In this document: positions 45,781-58,357 of the stretch, piece after piece
Numbering within the stretch: position 1 is the first letter of the stretch
Layout of the letters: each line of letters opens with the position of its first letter
DNA from: Lichtheimia corymbifera B2541
Lineage: Eukaryota > Mucoromycota > Mucoromycetes > Mucorales > Lichtheimiaceae
Assembly (NCBI GenBank): GCA_000697475.1
Contig: JNEU01000660.1
Location: 1 to 64,000 of the forward strand
DNA length: 64,000 nt
Direction of reading: 5' to 3'
Made by a program: the position numbers and the translations under genes
Notes under the pieces: model-generated
The model's database searches: none
Seen by the model: only the letters and a program-made list of their open reading frames with translations
Told to the model about the DNA's origin: nothing

Positions 45781-48608
45781 CTAATATGGATCAGGATAAG
45801 GGACATGCTGTGATGGATGTTGTTGTTGTTGAAAAGGTGGTGTGGCTTCCGCTGATGAAATAGGAGTAGAATGCTGCTGCTGCTGTTGTTGTTGTGAAAC
45901 TGCAGCATAAAGCTGACTCATGGATTGTGGCATCATTGACATAGGCATGGGTGGAGCATTCGACATCCACGCAGCAGCTGGAGCGGATAAAGAAGGATCC
46001 ATGGGTTGCTGTTGTTGCATATCACCCATTGGAGGAGGTGATGATGGTTGATCGAAACGTCGTCTTTTAGGGCGAGATTGTTGATAATAATCATCAGCGC
46101 CATCGTGTACACGTGAGCGATTGTTGGGCGTCGTCGACTTGTTAAGCTCATCCTTTTTCCACTCGGGTCGATATGCCACCTCAGGTTCCTCAATCGTCAT
46201 TTGATCCTGCACAGCTTGACCTTGGAATCCACCCACAGGTGCTGTTACTAGACTCGACTTTTCATTCTCGGATAGCTCGCTCAAGGGTATGATCGACTCG
46301 CCTAATTTGTAATCAAACATCTTTTTGGGTCCAAAGCCATACGCCCAATTCACCTAAATGGTTTCCATTTAACATCAGTGATCTTGTTATTATCACCGGC
46401 CTATAAACAACTTACTTTGACAGGTGATCCTTCCAACCGAAGATTGGCAGTATCTCTCAACGCAGCTTCAATACCAGCGCGTGTTTCAAACTTAATAAAT
46501 GCGTTGGCCTTCACTCTTGCTTTTCGTGTCACCTTTTCGTGTAACCAAAAATTAGCTGTCATTCCCACTGACGGCACATTTTTCAATAAAATACTTACGA
46601 TGATGCTACCCAATCTTCCGTACTTTTCAAAGATCTCCGCAACGTCTCGCTGAGTATAGGATTCAGGCAAAGCTCCCACGAATAATGTCCGTGTAAGCAC
46701 TACATATATAAGGATCATTAGTATTACATATATAAATGTGACATGGGTAGTAGTATAATGTACCTCGAATAGTGCCAGGTTGCAATGATGGATCATGAAT
46801 AGGTCCTGGAAGCTGCTGTTCAGGATGAGACGGTGGTGGTGGGCGAGAATGACTGTTAGGAGACATCATATCACGTGAAGGAGGCATGGATGAAAGAGGT
46901 GGTTGTTCACGGCGAATAGGACGAGTATCATCAGCATTATTCCAACGTGATGGTCTTGTTCGTGGTGGAGGTTGTTGTACATTGTTGGTGTTTGGTTGAA
47001 AGCGTGGTGGAGGTGATTGTTGAGGGAATTGACGAAGACGTGGATCACTTGTTGCAGCCATGGATGGTTGCTGTTGTTGTGGTGGTGGTGCTGATAAACC
47101 TGCATTGTTGATTACACCAGTGTTGGTAGGAACTGGAATAGGCACTGTGGGTGGTGGTGCTACTGGTGCTGATGCTTGGGATGATGGGCTTTGTGGTGTA
47201 GATACGATGCCACCAAGTAAACGAGCTAGAGCTGGAGGCAATGCATTGTCTTTATCTTGTTGTTGTGGTGGTGATAACTGAGAAGCTTGTGGTGTCGAAA
47301 CTGTTGTGCTTGTTGATGCTGAAGCAAGATTGGCAAGATTACCACCCGAGATGGAGGATAGTTTGGCGAGAAGAGAAGCGGCATCGACCACAGGTTCAGG
47401 CACTGACAAAGAAAAAGAAAATAAAGAGGTTGGCTATGAGTGCATTGTTGTATTTTGATCACAAGAGTTTCCCCCTTCCTCCTCTCTGGTATCATCCGCT
47501 TTCTTTTTTTGATCCCTCACACTTTGGTGCCAATGCACGTGATTTTTGCTCATTGCCGTATCACAAAAAGAAAAAGAATATGCACCTTTAGTTGATTGAA
47601 CCGAGTCTACGTGGTTGGGATGCTGAGTTGGTTGTTTATTTTGGCCGTAGTTTCCACTTGATGTCGCATAATCTTCGTTCAAGAATGATTTTCTTATGTA
47701 ATCCACCGTTTCTTTGGTAAACACGCCATTCAGTTCCCAGATGTCGAGTGTCTTTTTCACCTTCTCCTATTTTATTCGACAGCATAAAGTGAAAATGGCA
47801 ATGCAATTGTGCAGGAGATAAAGAAATGGATATAAAAAAATGATTTTTTGTGAGAAGCAATGTCCTGAGTACCTTTTGATATCTTGGAGAAGTAGCAGCA
47901 GCAGCAACATCCCCTCACTCGATTATCGCAAGAGAGAGACTCACACACAGTCACATCACATATCGCATGTACGGGTATATATTCTAAGCACGCCACCATC
48001 CTGGATGGATCCACAATGCCACCATACACACTGAACTATCCATGAACCATCGATTCCTCATGTGGCTGATTGTGCGTGGCAAAAAAGTGCGCTCCAACGA
48101 GTAAAAGAGATGGCTGCCGCCCTCCTTCTCCAATCGATATCGTCATGATCAATAATACTAACCTTATCTTTGCTGGAACATGGCACAAAGCATCCTTGTA
48201 ATGCACCATCCTTCAGAACCATCGCAAATCGTCGTAGATAAACCTCGGTCTCCACTGAATGTTGGTTCCCTTCATCGGCAGTTTTCCTCATTTGCTTTTG
48301 TACTGTACGAGAGATGGCATCAACCACATACAATCCTGCAAGTCGATAGTCTGGTGGAGCTGTCTCAATAAACCGAACGACACATTGAACAATATAGTTG
48401 TGGTGCTATCATCCCATATTAGCATCCTATGCGTATACGTGTCTCCTCTCCCACCCCCGTCCAGTCTTGGTGTTGTCATTGTTACCTTTGGATGTGAGAT
48501 GGCCAAGGACTGCAAAGCGTTGATCTTGGAAGCAGAAACGGGCAACTTGGCGTCGAGGATTGATTTGAGTTCCTTGTCGAAAAGCGAACGGTCCCAAGAA
48601 TCGTCCAT
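45781..48608 (-). CDS. Nrd1/Seb1/SCAF-like CID-RRM RNA-processing factor
   Basis: Binds the Pol II CTD through an N-terminal CID and RNA through an RRM, and acts in transcription termination and 3'-end choice. Exons (minus): 48608-48486, 48405-48163, 47766-47586, 47402-46764, 46699-46599, 46532-46416, 46353-45781; 658 aa. The CID (1-148) begins WDRSLFDKELKSILDAKLPVSASKI and ends LDIWELNGVFTKETVDYI. A Pro/Gln-rich linker follows. The RRM (~398-470) begins TRTLFVGALPESYTQRDVAEIFEKYG, with RNP1 as ANAFIKFET. The flank VNWAYGFGPKK is typical of Nrd1/Seb1. The tail is Gln/Met/Pro-rich. Intron 2 is 396 nt, far above the local norm. Intron 5 is 66 nt with no stop, so its retention would add 22 residues to the RRM. 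Confidence 0.9.
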
Positions 48609-48825
48609 GGCTCGAGAGAATGTGGTCTTGGAGAGTAGAGTAAAGGTGTGCGTACGTGCTATAAACAAGGACAAAGAGCGGTTGTTTTGTATGAGACACA
48701 GCGAGTTGGTCCAGCCTATCCTAGTCACAAGTCACTTATTCCCAACAACACACACACACACACATTGTTCTTTCTCTCCCAACCTCCTCCACCCCCGCTC
48801 CCCCCTTTCCATATCTTTTGTAAAC
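48609..48825. promoter_or_regulatory. Shared divergent promoter
   Basis: Only 217 bases separate the start codons of the Nrd1/Seb1-like gene (-) and mitochondrial bS18m (+). Both core promoters must lie here. A CA run and a CTCC-rich stretch (48750-48810) precede the plus start. Confidence 0.6.
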
Positions 48826-49622
48826 ATGTTTGCTCGAACTCGTGCCGTCTGTCAACTCGCAACACGCCCAATCAACATGGCTGCAACACGCTCAATTGCA
48901 ATGTCAGCACCATGCAACAACTCCAACTCCAACACTGAAAGCAAGCATGTCGAACGAGGTACTCTTTAGATCGATCGACTCCCTCCTCTCTTCGTTCACT
49001 CACCAGTCGTTTCGTTTTATCCAGAAATCGAACAACAAACTCTCGCCTTGCTTCAGGATTATGTTACCAGTAAGCATCGTGTTTATTATCATCAATGGGC
49101 GTATCATTTATATTGACAACAATCCTATGATAGAGGAACGAATGAAGTTCTCGAGCGAACAAGCACGATTCTATCAAAAGATTCATCGAGTGGGTGATTT
49201 ATATCATCCTGAGGATTTGAATGATGCACGTTACCAGGAACAAATTCGACAACGCCGTGGTCGACCTGCCAAGCCTGATCAAGATCCCTTTGAAGTACTC
49301 GACATTGATCCTCTTCACGAATACAAGAACGTCCGATTGCTCTCACTTTTCGTTTCAGACATGGGCAAAATCTTGCCTCGGGACCAAACTGGTAAGGACG
49401 ACATTTTTCTCTATAGAAATCATGGGTTATTCATATCGATATGCATCTCTAGGTGTCAGTGCCAAGAACCAACGTAAGCTTGCAAAGGCTATCAAGCGTG
49501 CACGAGCCATGGGTAAGAACGATACATGTCATTGGAGATGTGGAGATGGATCATCGGTACTCATTTCGATATTCATAGGTTTGATGTCATGCACGTCCAA
49601 GGAGGATGAGAGGATCTTGTAG
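48826..49622 (+). CDS. RSM18: Mitochondrial small ribosomal subunit protein bS18m
   Basis: Component of the mitoribosome small subunit. Exons: 48826-48958, 49025-49069, 49134-49391, 49453-49512, 49579-49622; 179 aa. The N-terminus is Arg/Ala/Ser-rich without acids (MFARTRAVCQLATRPINMAATRS), a mitochondrial presequence. The S18 core is [45 protein letters not shown], then LMSCTSK. The longer N-terminal extension relative to bacterial S18 is normal for fungal forms. All introns are GT-AG. Confidence 0.92.
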
Positions 49623-49801
49623 AGAAATCATATTATCTTATTTTGCATTATAAAAGTTGAATCTTTCATTCATATATCATTCATCAATAAGTCTCGATCT
49701 ATGACGAAGGAAGGACATGGTAGATGCGTATATATAGGAATGTGATTAAAAGTATTATACAAAGGAGTGGGATGTATTGTGCTTCAGATACATGTGTCTA
49801 T

Positions 49802-52800
49802 CTATAAAAAGTTGACCGTCTTCCAATAAGCAAGGCATTTCATCATTAATTTGGCATCAAAGACGGGCGCCTCTTTCAACGTAGAGTTTGTGAATTGGAT
49901 GGTGTTTGTTGTCTCAAAAATTGGCATGTTGCTGTCACTGAGGAGATTGCCTTCATAAAAGGATAACAATCTATATGCGGGATTTTCCTGATGCTTACTC
50001 AACTCAGTTATCCATTCTTTGGGTTCGACAACATCAAATTGCATTCCACATTCTTGCATCGCTTGAAGCACGTCAGACCAGCTCACATGATTGGGATTCA
50101 CGATATGGAATACACGGCCCTTTAATTCTTCAATGGGTGTGGCGGTTGTATTGAGCATGATATCAGTGATGCTGGATGCTGCATAATCAATGGGAATCCA
50201 GTCAATCGTCATCTTGCTGACATTAGGCATCTTTTTCAACATGGCACAACCACCAACCATCATCAGTGGATATGACTCGTGAATGCTCCATGTCCCATTG
50301 ACTGTGTCACCACACACTTGACCCATGCGTTCCACAATACATGGCATTCCTTTCTCTCTTGTGAGATAATCAAAAAGATGCTCGGCAATGTACTTGGATT
50401 GTGCATAGCCAATGGGCATAGCAACGTGTGGATCTTGAGGTAAAGTTGTTTCGGAGATACGATCCACGTTCTTCATGGCACATGTTGCACTTACACTCGA
50501 GACGGTGTGGACATGCATTGGATTTGCGGGTCGATGTGCAAACTTGAGTAGGTTATACAGGCCTTGGATACATTCCTTGTCAAAGTGGGTGATGGGCTGA
50601 TTAAAGTCAACAAGCCATCCACATGCTTGAACAATCGTGATCTCTTGCTTCAATCGGTCATACAGTTCCTTCGACCATCCAAGGTACTCGGCATTCAAAT
50701 CCATTGGTAGTGCTTCCACCTTGCCGCTATCCAACAATGAGACATCCAAACGCCGAGCATTGAAGGATTCGATAATGCGATCCATTCCATTCGTTGTTGT
50801 GACACGTACAGGGCAGTAGATCTTGCTAACTTTGGGTGAACGTATAAGATCACGCAAGATGAATGCACCTAATGCACCTGTAGAGCCCGTTAACAAGACC
50901 ACATGCTGCTCATCACCAGTTTTCGTGTTGGTGATACAAGGGCTAAAATCAACCTTGGCTCGCTCAATGTATGATTCTAATAAGGCTTGTGTTTCCTGGT
51001 ATCGTTGCTCCTCATTATTGCTGTTGACAGCATTTGGAGACTTTAATGCAGTAGCAATGGCTTGGATGGATGGGTGCTCGTATAAGAATGTATTGCTGAT
51101 AGGCCCAAATTTGGCTACAATAGCATTGCGTAGTTGAATGGCAAGCAACGAGTTGAGACCTAGGTCAAAGAGGGATTGATCCTTGTTGCTTGAAATCAGG
51201 GCAGGACTTTTCCCAAGAACGTTGGATGCAGCCTGCACAAGCAACGATTCAATATCCTGAATTGGCCATGTATTGCTGGTATCTTGGTTTCTTTTGTTGC
51301 CAGTGCCTTGCATGAAATTGGTGTACATGCTCTCAATGACGTCTTCGAATTCCTTGATGGCGCTCTTACGCACGACATTTCCCTTTACAGTTGTAGGAAG
51401 ATGTTTGCTCAAAGGTAAGATATAAATCATTTCTGGAAGGATGATGCTGTAGTTGGGTGCATTTGCATTCGCATTGGCTACAGCCGCATGCACTATTCAA
51501 TGATATCAGCATCACGTATATATAACATATGGCATAGTGACATATACCTTGTTCAATGATATCACTCGGTGTATATTGAATAGCTTGCTCATACTCAAGT
51601 TCAACCAATGTGGCAGTGCATTGTCGACCTTCACCTATAACGGTGCATGATTTGACAATAGAAGCGCTACAGATGGCAAACTCCATGGGTGTTGGATTGG
51701 TCTTTTGTGCATTCTCCATCACAAGAATATCATCCTTACGACCTAAATGTCTCCAGTACCCCGAGTTGGGTGGATCCTGGATGAATAGGTCATTGGTGCC
51801 AAATCCATCAGGCCGGTTCTCAACACCGGTTGCTAGATTGGGTGCTCCCGATTTGATGACGAGATGATAGGTGCCTGCTTGCTCATCATACGGCTCAAAA
51901 TGACAATAGTCTTTGATGATATGTGATGGCCGTGTTGAATTCCAAGGAATATCATCACGGGTATCGTCATTGAGAAAGCTAATGGCAAACTCTATTATAT
52001 ACGTCTTTGAGTAAAAGCGAAAAAGTCATCCTTCATTTACAATTCTCATACCAGAAGCTCCATAGCAGCATTGAAGTCGTATGCCATGTGATGTAAGAAA
52101 TTCACCCAAGTCAGGTCTTAATGGTGCACCTCCAAACCTTGGAAAACAATGGTACGTGAATATTTAATACGATCCTCCTTTAATTATCACTTACTGGATC
52201 ACCTTGAGTTTTTTAAAAGGTGCAATGTCCCCGGTTTCTTTAATGTATGTTGCAATCTGATCCACAAGTACAGGAGCAAAATACACGTAGGTGACACCAC
52301 ACTGCTCGATTGCATCAACAACGTCCTTGACTTGTAGTGGGAGAGGTGAATAAACCGAGGTGCCATGGTGCATCATTGCACAAAAAGCCTGAAAGATACC
52401 GCCGATATGGAATCTAGGACAACATTTTAGCTCAATCTCAGCAAACCAATATACTAAGCTGTTGCCTTACAAGGGGAATCCAACCATAAAAATATCGGAT
52501 CGCTCGAGGGTCCATGGAGCCTCACCATATCGATGGGCCATGTCATGGGTAAAGTGTTGTACATGCACAAACATGTATCGATTGCTAAGAGGAATCAGTT
52601 TTGGAAATGCAGTGGTCCCTGAGCTGTCGTCGGTGTGATAAAAATATTCCCATGCTGTCAATAAAAGGCACTCCCATCTATAAACACGGGCCTACTTTAC
52701 CTATGGGTAATGATGACGATTTTTTCTTCATCCTCGGTGGTGTATTGCTTGTTGAGAATACGTTCTGCATCTGGATTCAAAGGCTCATGACTCAACGCCT

Positions 52801-53263
52801 CGATATCAAAAGGTAACAAAGTCTGATATGGGATCTGCACTTGATCTGCACTTGTTTTACCAGTGTCAGCGTACTTTTCAGAAGCCATTATGTAGCCTGC
52901 TTTTCCCTTGATAAGCATGTTGGTGACAGCTGCCTGAGTATTTCGTGGTGACAATGCTTGCAGTACAACACGTAATTTAAGGAGTGCGATCATGTAAAAG
53001 AGATAGTCGAGCGAGTGGTCAGCAAGCACTGCCACCGGTGCATCAAGATCATCAAAGAAGTATGACCAACGACAAGCAAGGTTGGTGCTGATACGATCCA
53101 CTTGTTCCCATGTCAAGGTCTTGTAGGTCGAACCTTTTCTGTAATAGATGCAGGTACGATCACTGTTTTCCTTGGCCAACGTCTCGAAAAGATGAATAAA
53201 GGCGTGGTAATCTTTCCAGTCGTATACTGGGCCATCATATATCTTGCGTGCTGAAACCGCCAT
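49802..53263 (-). CDS. A-T-R adenylate-forming carboxylate reductase (NRPS-like), copy 1
   Basis: Predicted to activate a carboxylic acid with ATP, load it on a phosphopantetheine arm and release it reductively with NAD(P)H. Exons (minus): 53263-52701, 52623-52471, 52413-52195, 52137-52052, 51991-51548, 51492-49802; 1051 aa. The adenylation domain shows SSGTTAFPKLIP (A3), GYWRHLGRKDD (A8) and KTNPTPME (A10 region). The A5 motif is unusual (CCYGASE). The carrier domain has phosphopantetheine Ser603 in DLGLNSLLAIQLRN. The reductase has TGSTGALG (~690) and catalytic Tyr851/Lys855 in GYAQSKY. There is no condensation domain. The fold is shared by LYS2 and fungal aryl/alkyl acid reductases; lack of the full LYS2 N-terminus argues against LYS2. 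Substrate unknown. It is a tandem paralogue of the next gene. Confidence 0.9.
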
Positions 53264-53897
53264 TTTTCGAAAGATGGGGAGAAAAGCAACTTTAGATTTG
53301 GCTGAAACAACCGTGTGTGTAATTTATAGATATCAAAAGAACCAAAAAGCAATCTTTATTTCACAAGTAAAGTTAGCAGGATCAATCTCTCATCATCCCG
53401 AGCCTCTCCGCATCCCGACTCTTTCTTTGGCTGTTGACTCACTCACCTTTTGCGTTTGGAATTAACTTTTCGGATTCCGCAAAACACACGCATTCAGGGA
53501 AGCCGTTATGCCGGAGAAGATTTAGTACGCGAGTGCGCTATGACTTTTGGACTTTTCTTTGTGAAACGGAACAATCACACAACATCCTCAAACAATGAAT
53601 TGATTTGTCCCATTGTCCAGTTGGACCTCTATTCGGAGGGCCTTTGCATAATGATCGTTTTTATTACTACCCACGGAAAAAAGAATTCGCATACGAGTAC
53701 GAGAAAACCCGACGTATGATTGCATAATAGCGAGTACTTTGGCTGATCCTTTTTACCACCATCTTAGATGATTACGATGCCCAACATGCACAAACAAGTC
53801 ATATAGTATTTCAAACTTCGCGTGCACAATGACAATTGAGAAAACCCAAACATCCAATTTCCCTCTGCTGATTTGATATGACATCTAAGGCATGGAT
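53264..53897. other. Spacer between tandem A-T-R genes (promoter of copy 1)
   Basis: 634 bases holding the 3' end of copy 2 and the promoter of copy 1. A short frame at 53450-53719 is unsupported. No transporter or regulator is inserted between the two copies. Confidence 0.55.
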
Positions 53898-56800
53898 TTA
53901 TTTGTAAAAGCCTATACTACGCCAATAATGGAGATACTTGTTCATTAAATCGGGACCGAAAGCAGGTGCTTGCTTCAACATTGGTGCCACTTTGACTGTT
54001 TGCTTCGTTTCCCAGACTGGCATCGACATTGCTTCACCAACAAAGTTGGCTTCGTAAAAAGATATCAATCGATAAGCAGGATTGTCTTCGTGCTCGCTTA
54101 GATCTTCAACCCATTGTTCTGGTGTCACGATATCGAATTGTATGCCGGAGACTCGCATTGCTTCAAGAACATCTCTCCAGGTGACCATGTTGGGATTAAC
54201 AATGTGGTATACTTGTTCTGGTGACCCAGTGTTGTTGCTTGCTGTTGTGAGCATGATTTGGACAATGCTTGCTGCTGCATAATCAACCGGGATCCAATCA
54301 ATCACCATATTTCCAAGATCAGGCATCTTCTTCATCTCGGCTCCACCACCGACCATCATCAATGGGTATTGTTCGCTGTTGTGCCAGTACCCTCGTTGTG
54401 TATCGCCACACACTTGACCCAACCGTTCGATCGTGCATGGGAATCCCTTTTCCTTGGACAAGAAATAAAACAAATGCTCGATAACATACTTGGATTGAGC
54501 ATATCCCATTGGCATAGCAACGTGTGGATCATCGGGTGCAACCACCTCTTGAATAGGTGATTTCATGGCTGCTGTTGCACTGACACTGGAGATGGTGTGC
54601 ACATGCATTGGATTGATAGGTCGATGGGCGAATTTGAGCAAGTTGTATAATCCTTTGATGCACTCCTTATCAAAATGGGCAATGGGCTGATTGAAATCAA
54701 GTAACCAAGCACAAGCTTGAACAATGGTCACTTGTTGCTTGAGGCGATCATACGTGTCCTTGGACCATCCCAGATAATCCTCATTCAATTTCATGGGTAA
54801 CGCTTCCACCTTGCCATTCTCCAAGAGTCTCGTATCCAGGAAACGATCACGGAATGCAGAGTTAAGACGATCCATCAATCGATCTTGCTGTCCACGCACC
54901 AAACAATACACCTTTTTGACGTTGGAACATTGTAAAAGCCTGCTCAACATGAAGGATCCCAAGGAACCTGTCGCACCCGTCAATAGAATCACGTGACCCT
55001 CAGCTGCTCTTGGATCGTCGTCTGCCGTCTTGCATTGAGCAAAGTCATCCTTGGCACGTGCAATGTAGTCCTCCAACAACTGCTGTGTGTCTCGATATCG
55101 TTCTTCGCTGTTGTCAACTGTCTCATCGCTGGAATGGAGAGATTGGGCTGCCGATTCAATGGTTGGGTGCTCGAATATAAAATTGCTCGGGACCGTACCG
55201 AAGCTTGAAGAGATGCGATTGCGCAACTGAATGGCCAATAGCGAATTCAAACCATGGTCGAAAAGAGATTCCTGCTTGTTGCTAGCCAACACGTCCTCCT
55301 TGATTTGTAACACCTGGCTGGCAGTCCGCACCAAAAATGATTCAATTTGCTCCAGCGTCATGCCGCTGGTTGATCCACGCATATCAGAAGGTTGATCGGC
55401 TGCCCCGTTTAAAAAGTCGTCATACATCTTGTTGATGGCTGATTCATATTCTCGAATGGCATGTTTCCGCATGATGGTCCCTTTGTCAGTGCTAGGCAAA
55501 CGCTTCTCCAATGGCAAGATGTACACCATTTGTGGTAAGATAGTCGAATGACTGGGAGCGTCTTTGTTTGCCTTGGATACTATCCCTTGAACTAATACAT
55601 AGCATCACACATTAGTATTGTCAAGGCCTTTTTTTACTCGAAGATTTTATGTACATACCTTCATCAATCATTTCTTGCGGGGTGAGACGAAGTGCTTGAT
55701 CAACATCCAATTCCACCAAGGCAGCTGTACAAGGGCGGTTCTCACCAATGACTGTGCATTGTTTGACCAATGGTGAGCTTGAGATTGTGTGCTCCATAGG
55801 AGTAGGATTTGTCTTTTCACCATTCTCCATAACTAACGTATCATCATTGCGTCCCAGATGCCTCCAATATCCTGAATTTGGTGGGTCTTCCTTGAACAAG
55901 TCTTTTGTTGCATAATCCCCATTTGGGCGGTTGGCTACTCCCGTTGCCATGCAGGGACAACCTGCTTTGATGACCAAGTGATAAACGCCATTTTCTTTGT
56001 CGACAGGTTCCCATTCTGCATAGCTTGCTGCTGGTTCAAGTGGTCGTAATGTGTCCCAGCAATCATTTGTCATGTGTGCCATAGACATAGCGTTGATTTC
56101 TATATTAAAGGTTAGGTATATACATTGCCACCCTGCCTACATGTCAATAAAAACTTACCTGTAGAACCGTATGCATTTCGTACATTGATACCATGATTAT
56201 GCAAGTAATCGCCTGTGGTCTTTTTCAGGGCGGCTCCACCATAGAGTAGTATTTTAAGCTTTTGCCAAGGAGCGAACGCTTGGGTCTCGTTCAGATAGGT
56301 TACCAATTGATCAATCAATAAAGGTGGCAAAGATACAAATGTCACATGTAGCTTTTCAATGATTGTGGTCAATTCGCTTGGTGTTGGTGGTAGCCGTGCA
56401 AGAAGGACGACGCTAGTACCATACATCACAGGACCAAAGGTAGTAAGGCATCCATACACATGAAACCTATGTATATACATAGAATGAATGATGAATAAGG
56501 CTATGCCGAATAGCAAAAAAGCATTAATAAAGGCGAGAACTTACAATGGGTATGCCGCCAAGGAAACGTCCTCTTGCGTTGCAGCTTGCTTTGGGAATGA
56601 GTTATCCCATTCTTGGGGAATAGTTTGAGTCAAGTGGAATAGGTATCGGTTGCTCAATCGTATAGGCTTGGGGAAAGAGGTAGTACCCGAGCTGAGTAAT
56701 ATTACATGCCGTTATTAATAAATGAGCGTGATATATACCATCATGATGACTATGAGCTTACCTGTGAATGATAAGAGCAATCTTTTCTTCGTCCTCTGGT

Positions 56801-57303
56801 GAAAAATGTGTATCCAAAACTGTGTCCCAATCGGATCGCAACGGCTCATTCACCAATGCATCAATATCAAAAGGCTTGACAGCGTCATATTTCAAGTCAG
56901 GTAACTGCTGAGCACAATTTTCAGCCATACCCTTGTGCTTTTCGGATACCAAAAGAACTCTGGCCCCTGTGAGGTTAAGCAAGTTTACATTGGCAGCTTC
57001 GGAGTTGCGTGGGGACAATGCAAGAAGTGTAGTCCGAAGCTTGAGGATAGCAATCATGCCCAGCAGATAATGGATCGAATGATCAGCTATGAATCCAACC
57101 GTATCCACATTTTTCATTGTAGGGGCCCAGCTACATGCAAGATTGGTGGTGATGCGATCCACTTGCTCATACGTCAATGGCTTGAACTCGGACGTGCCCA
57201 CTTGATAGTGTGCATACACGTTGGACTCAAAACGCTTGGCCATTATTTGGAAAAGGTTTATGAGTGCGTGGTAATCAGTGTAATTATAGCGCAGTATGCT
57301 CAT
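53898..57303 (-). CDS. A-T-R adenylate-forming carboxylate reductase (NRPS-like), copy 2
   Basis: Same three-domain enzyme as copy 1. Exons (minus): 57303-56762, 56691-56545, 56466-56159, 56099-55659, 55591-53898; 1043 aa. Adenylation: SSGTTSFPKPIR (A3), NAYGSTE (canonical A5), GYWRHLGRNDD (A8), KTNPTPME. Carrier Ser596 lies in DHGLNSLLAIQLRN. Reductase: TGATGSLG (~685) and Tyr843/Lys847 in GYAQSKY. Four intron positions match copy 1, which has one additional intron (after VIQ), so the duplication postdates this gene structure. Start: ATG at 57303; only a GTG lies further upstream in frame. Sequences differ most in the adenylation domain, suggesting different acid substrates (inference). Confidence 0.9.
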
Positions 57304-58357
57304 GTCGAATATACAAAATCTTAAAAGATGACAGCTCACCCATGTCAGTAAACTACGTTTTTATATATTAGAGAGCATGAAAAAACAGCCGTGGTTTATA
57401 GACTGACTTTCGGTTTTTCTACTTTTTGGTTTCAGGTCATTTACCCCTAACAACAGCACGATGATGGTGGTGTATGCAGCTCATTCAGCACTTGAAGACT
57501 TCCATGTCAAGTGCATTGATCAACCTTACAGATGATTGATCCAAAGCCCACTAATGGCTGTGATCCATAAACAGCTTAAAAGAGAGAGGATAATCTATAT
57601 TGAGCTACACATGGGTTGCCCCTGTTTCGTTGCGCACGGATAAATAAATTATATGCGTGTCGCTGGGTGATCCGCTTACTCAAATCATACTTTATCCCGG
57701 TCATTCAGATCGACCAAATAGGGTTAAATACCCCTTTTATGCACTTTAACCGAGTCATTCAGATCAACGATGGAAACCCTGCTGAATATATAATTTTGCT
57801 CCAGACCAATCAAAGATGTATGATGGCCTTTATTATTATAATAACAATGAAAACAATGACAATGACAAGCTATGTAATACAAAGAAAAGGAGTATAATGA
57901 TGCATGTGAATACCAAAGTGAGGGCAACCTGATACACTGGATGCATAATGACCCCTTGTAAAGCCAAAAAAATGTGTCAAATAGGCAAGCGATGAGAACG
58001 TGCTGTGTGATTATCACCATCAGTCCTAGTTTCATAAGGTCATAAACCAATCATCCGAGGCATCGCATTCAGAGATTACATAACTTTTTGTTTCCATGGA
58101 GATAGCCGATGGATGTGGTCGCCCTGGATGTTATCATTTCCTTGGGAAGAAGATACATAACTTGTATTTACGTCGTAACTGTAGCCTTGGTCAAGATGGG
58201 TCCCAAAACAATGAAGAGTCAAAATCACATGCTGCATGTGCGCAGTAACCGTGCTACTCTGTAGCATGAAACCCTGCGTTTTGATTTAAGCGTATCCAAA
58301 CTCAGGCTTCGCGTATGCGTTTCACCTACTTTTCTTTACTGCCCACATTTGGACACC
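57304..58357. other. Divergent intergenic region, no gene called
   Basis: About 1 kb between A-T-R copy 2 (-) and EI24 (+). The phrase TCATTCAGATC occurs twice 50 bases apart (near 57703 and 57755) as a short direct repeat. A 63-codon minus frame at 58076-58267 has no support. Confidence 0.5.

Noticed and set aside
47772..48029. 85-codon minus-strand frame inside the long Nrd1/Seb1-like intron
   Set aside because: It is out of frame with both neighbouring CID exons, and the CID sequence is continuous when the whole intron is removed.
53450..53719. 89-codon frame between the A-T-R genes
   Set aside because: It lies in the promoter of copy 1 and shows no recognisable product or splice signals.
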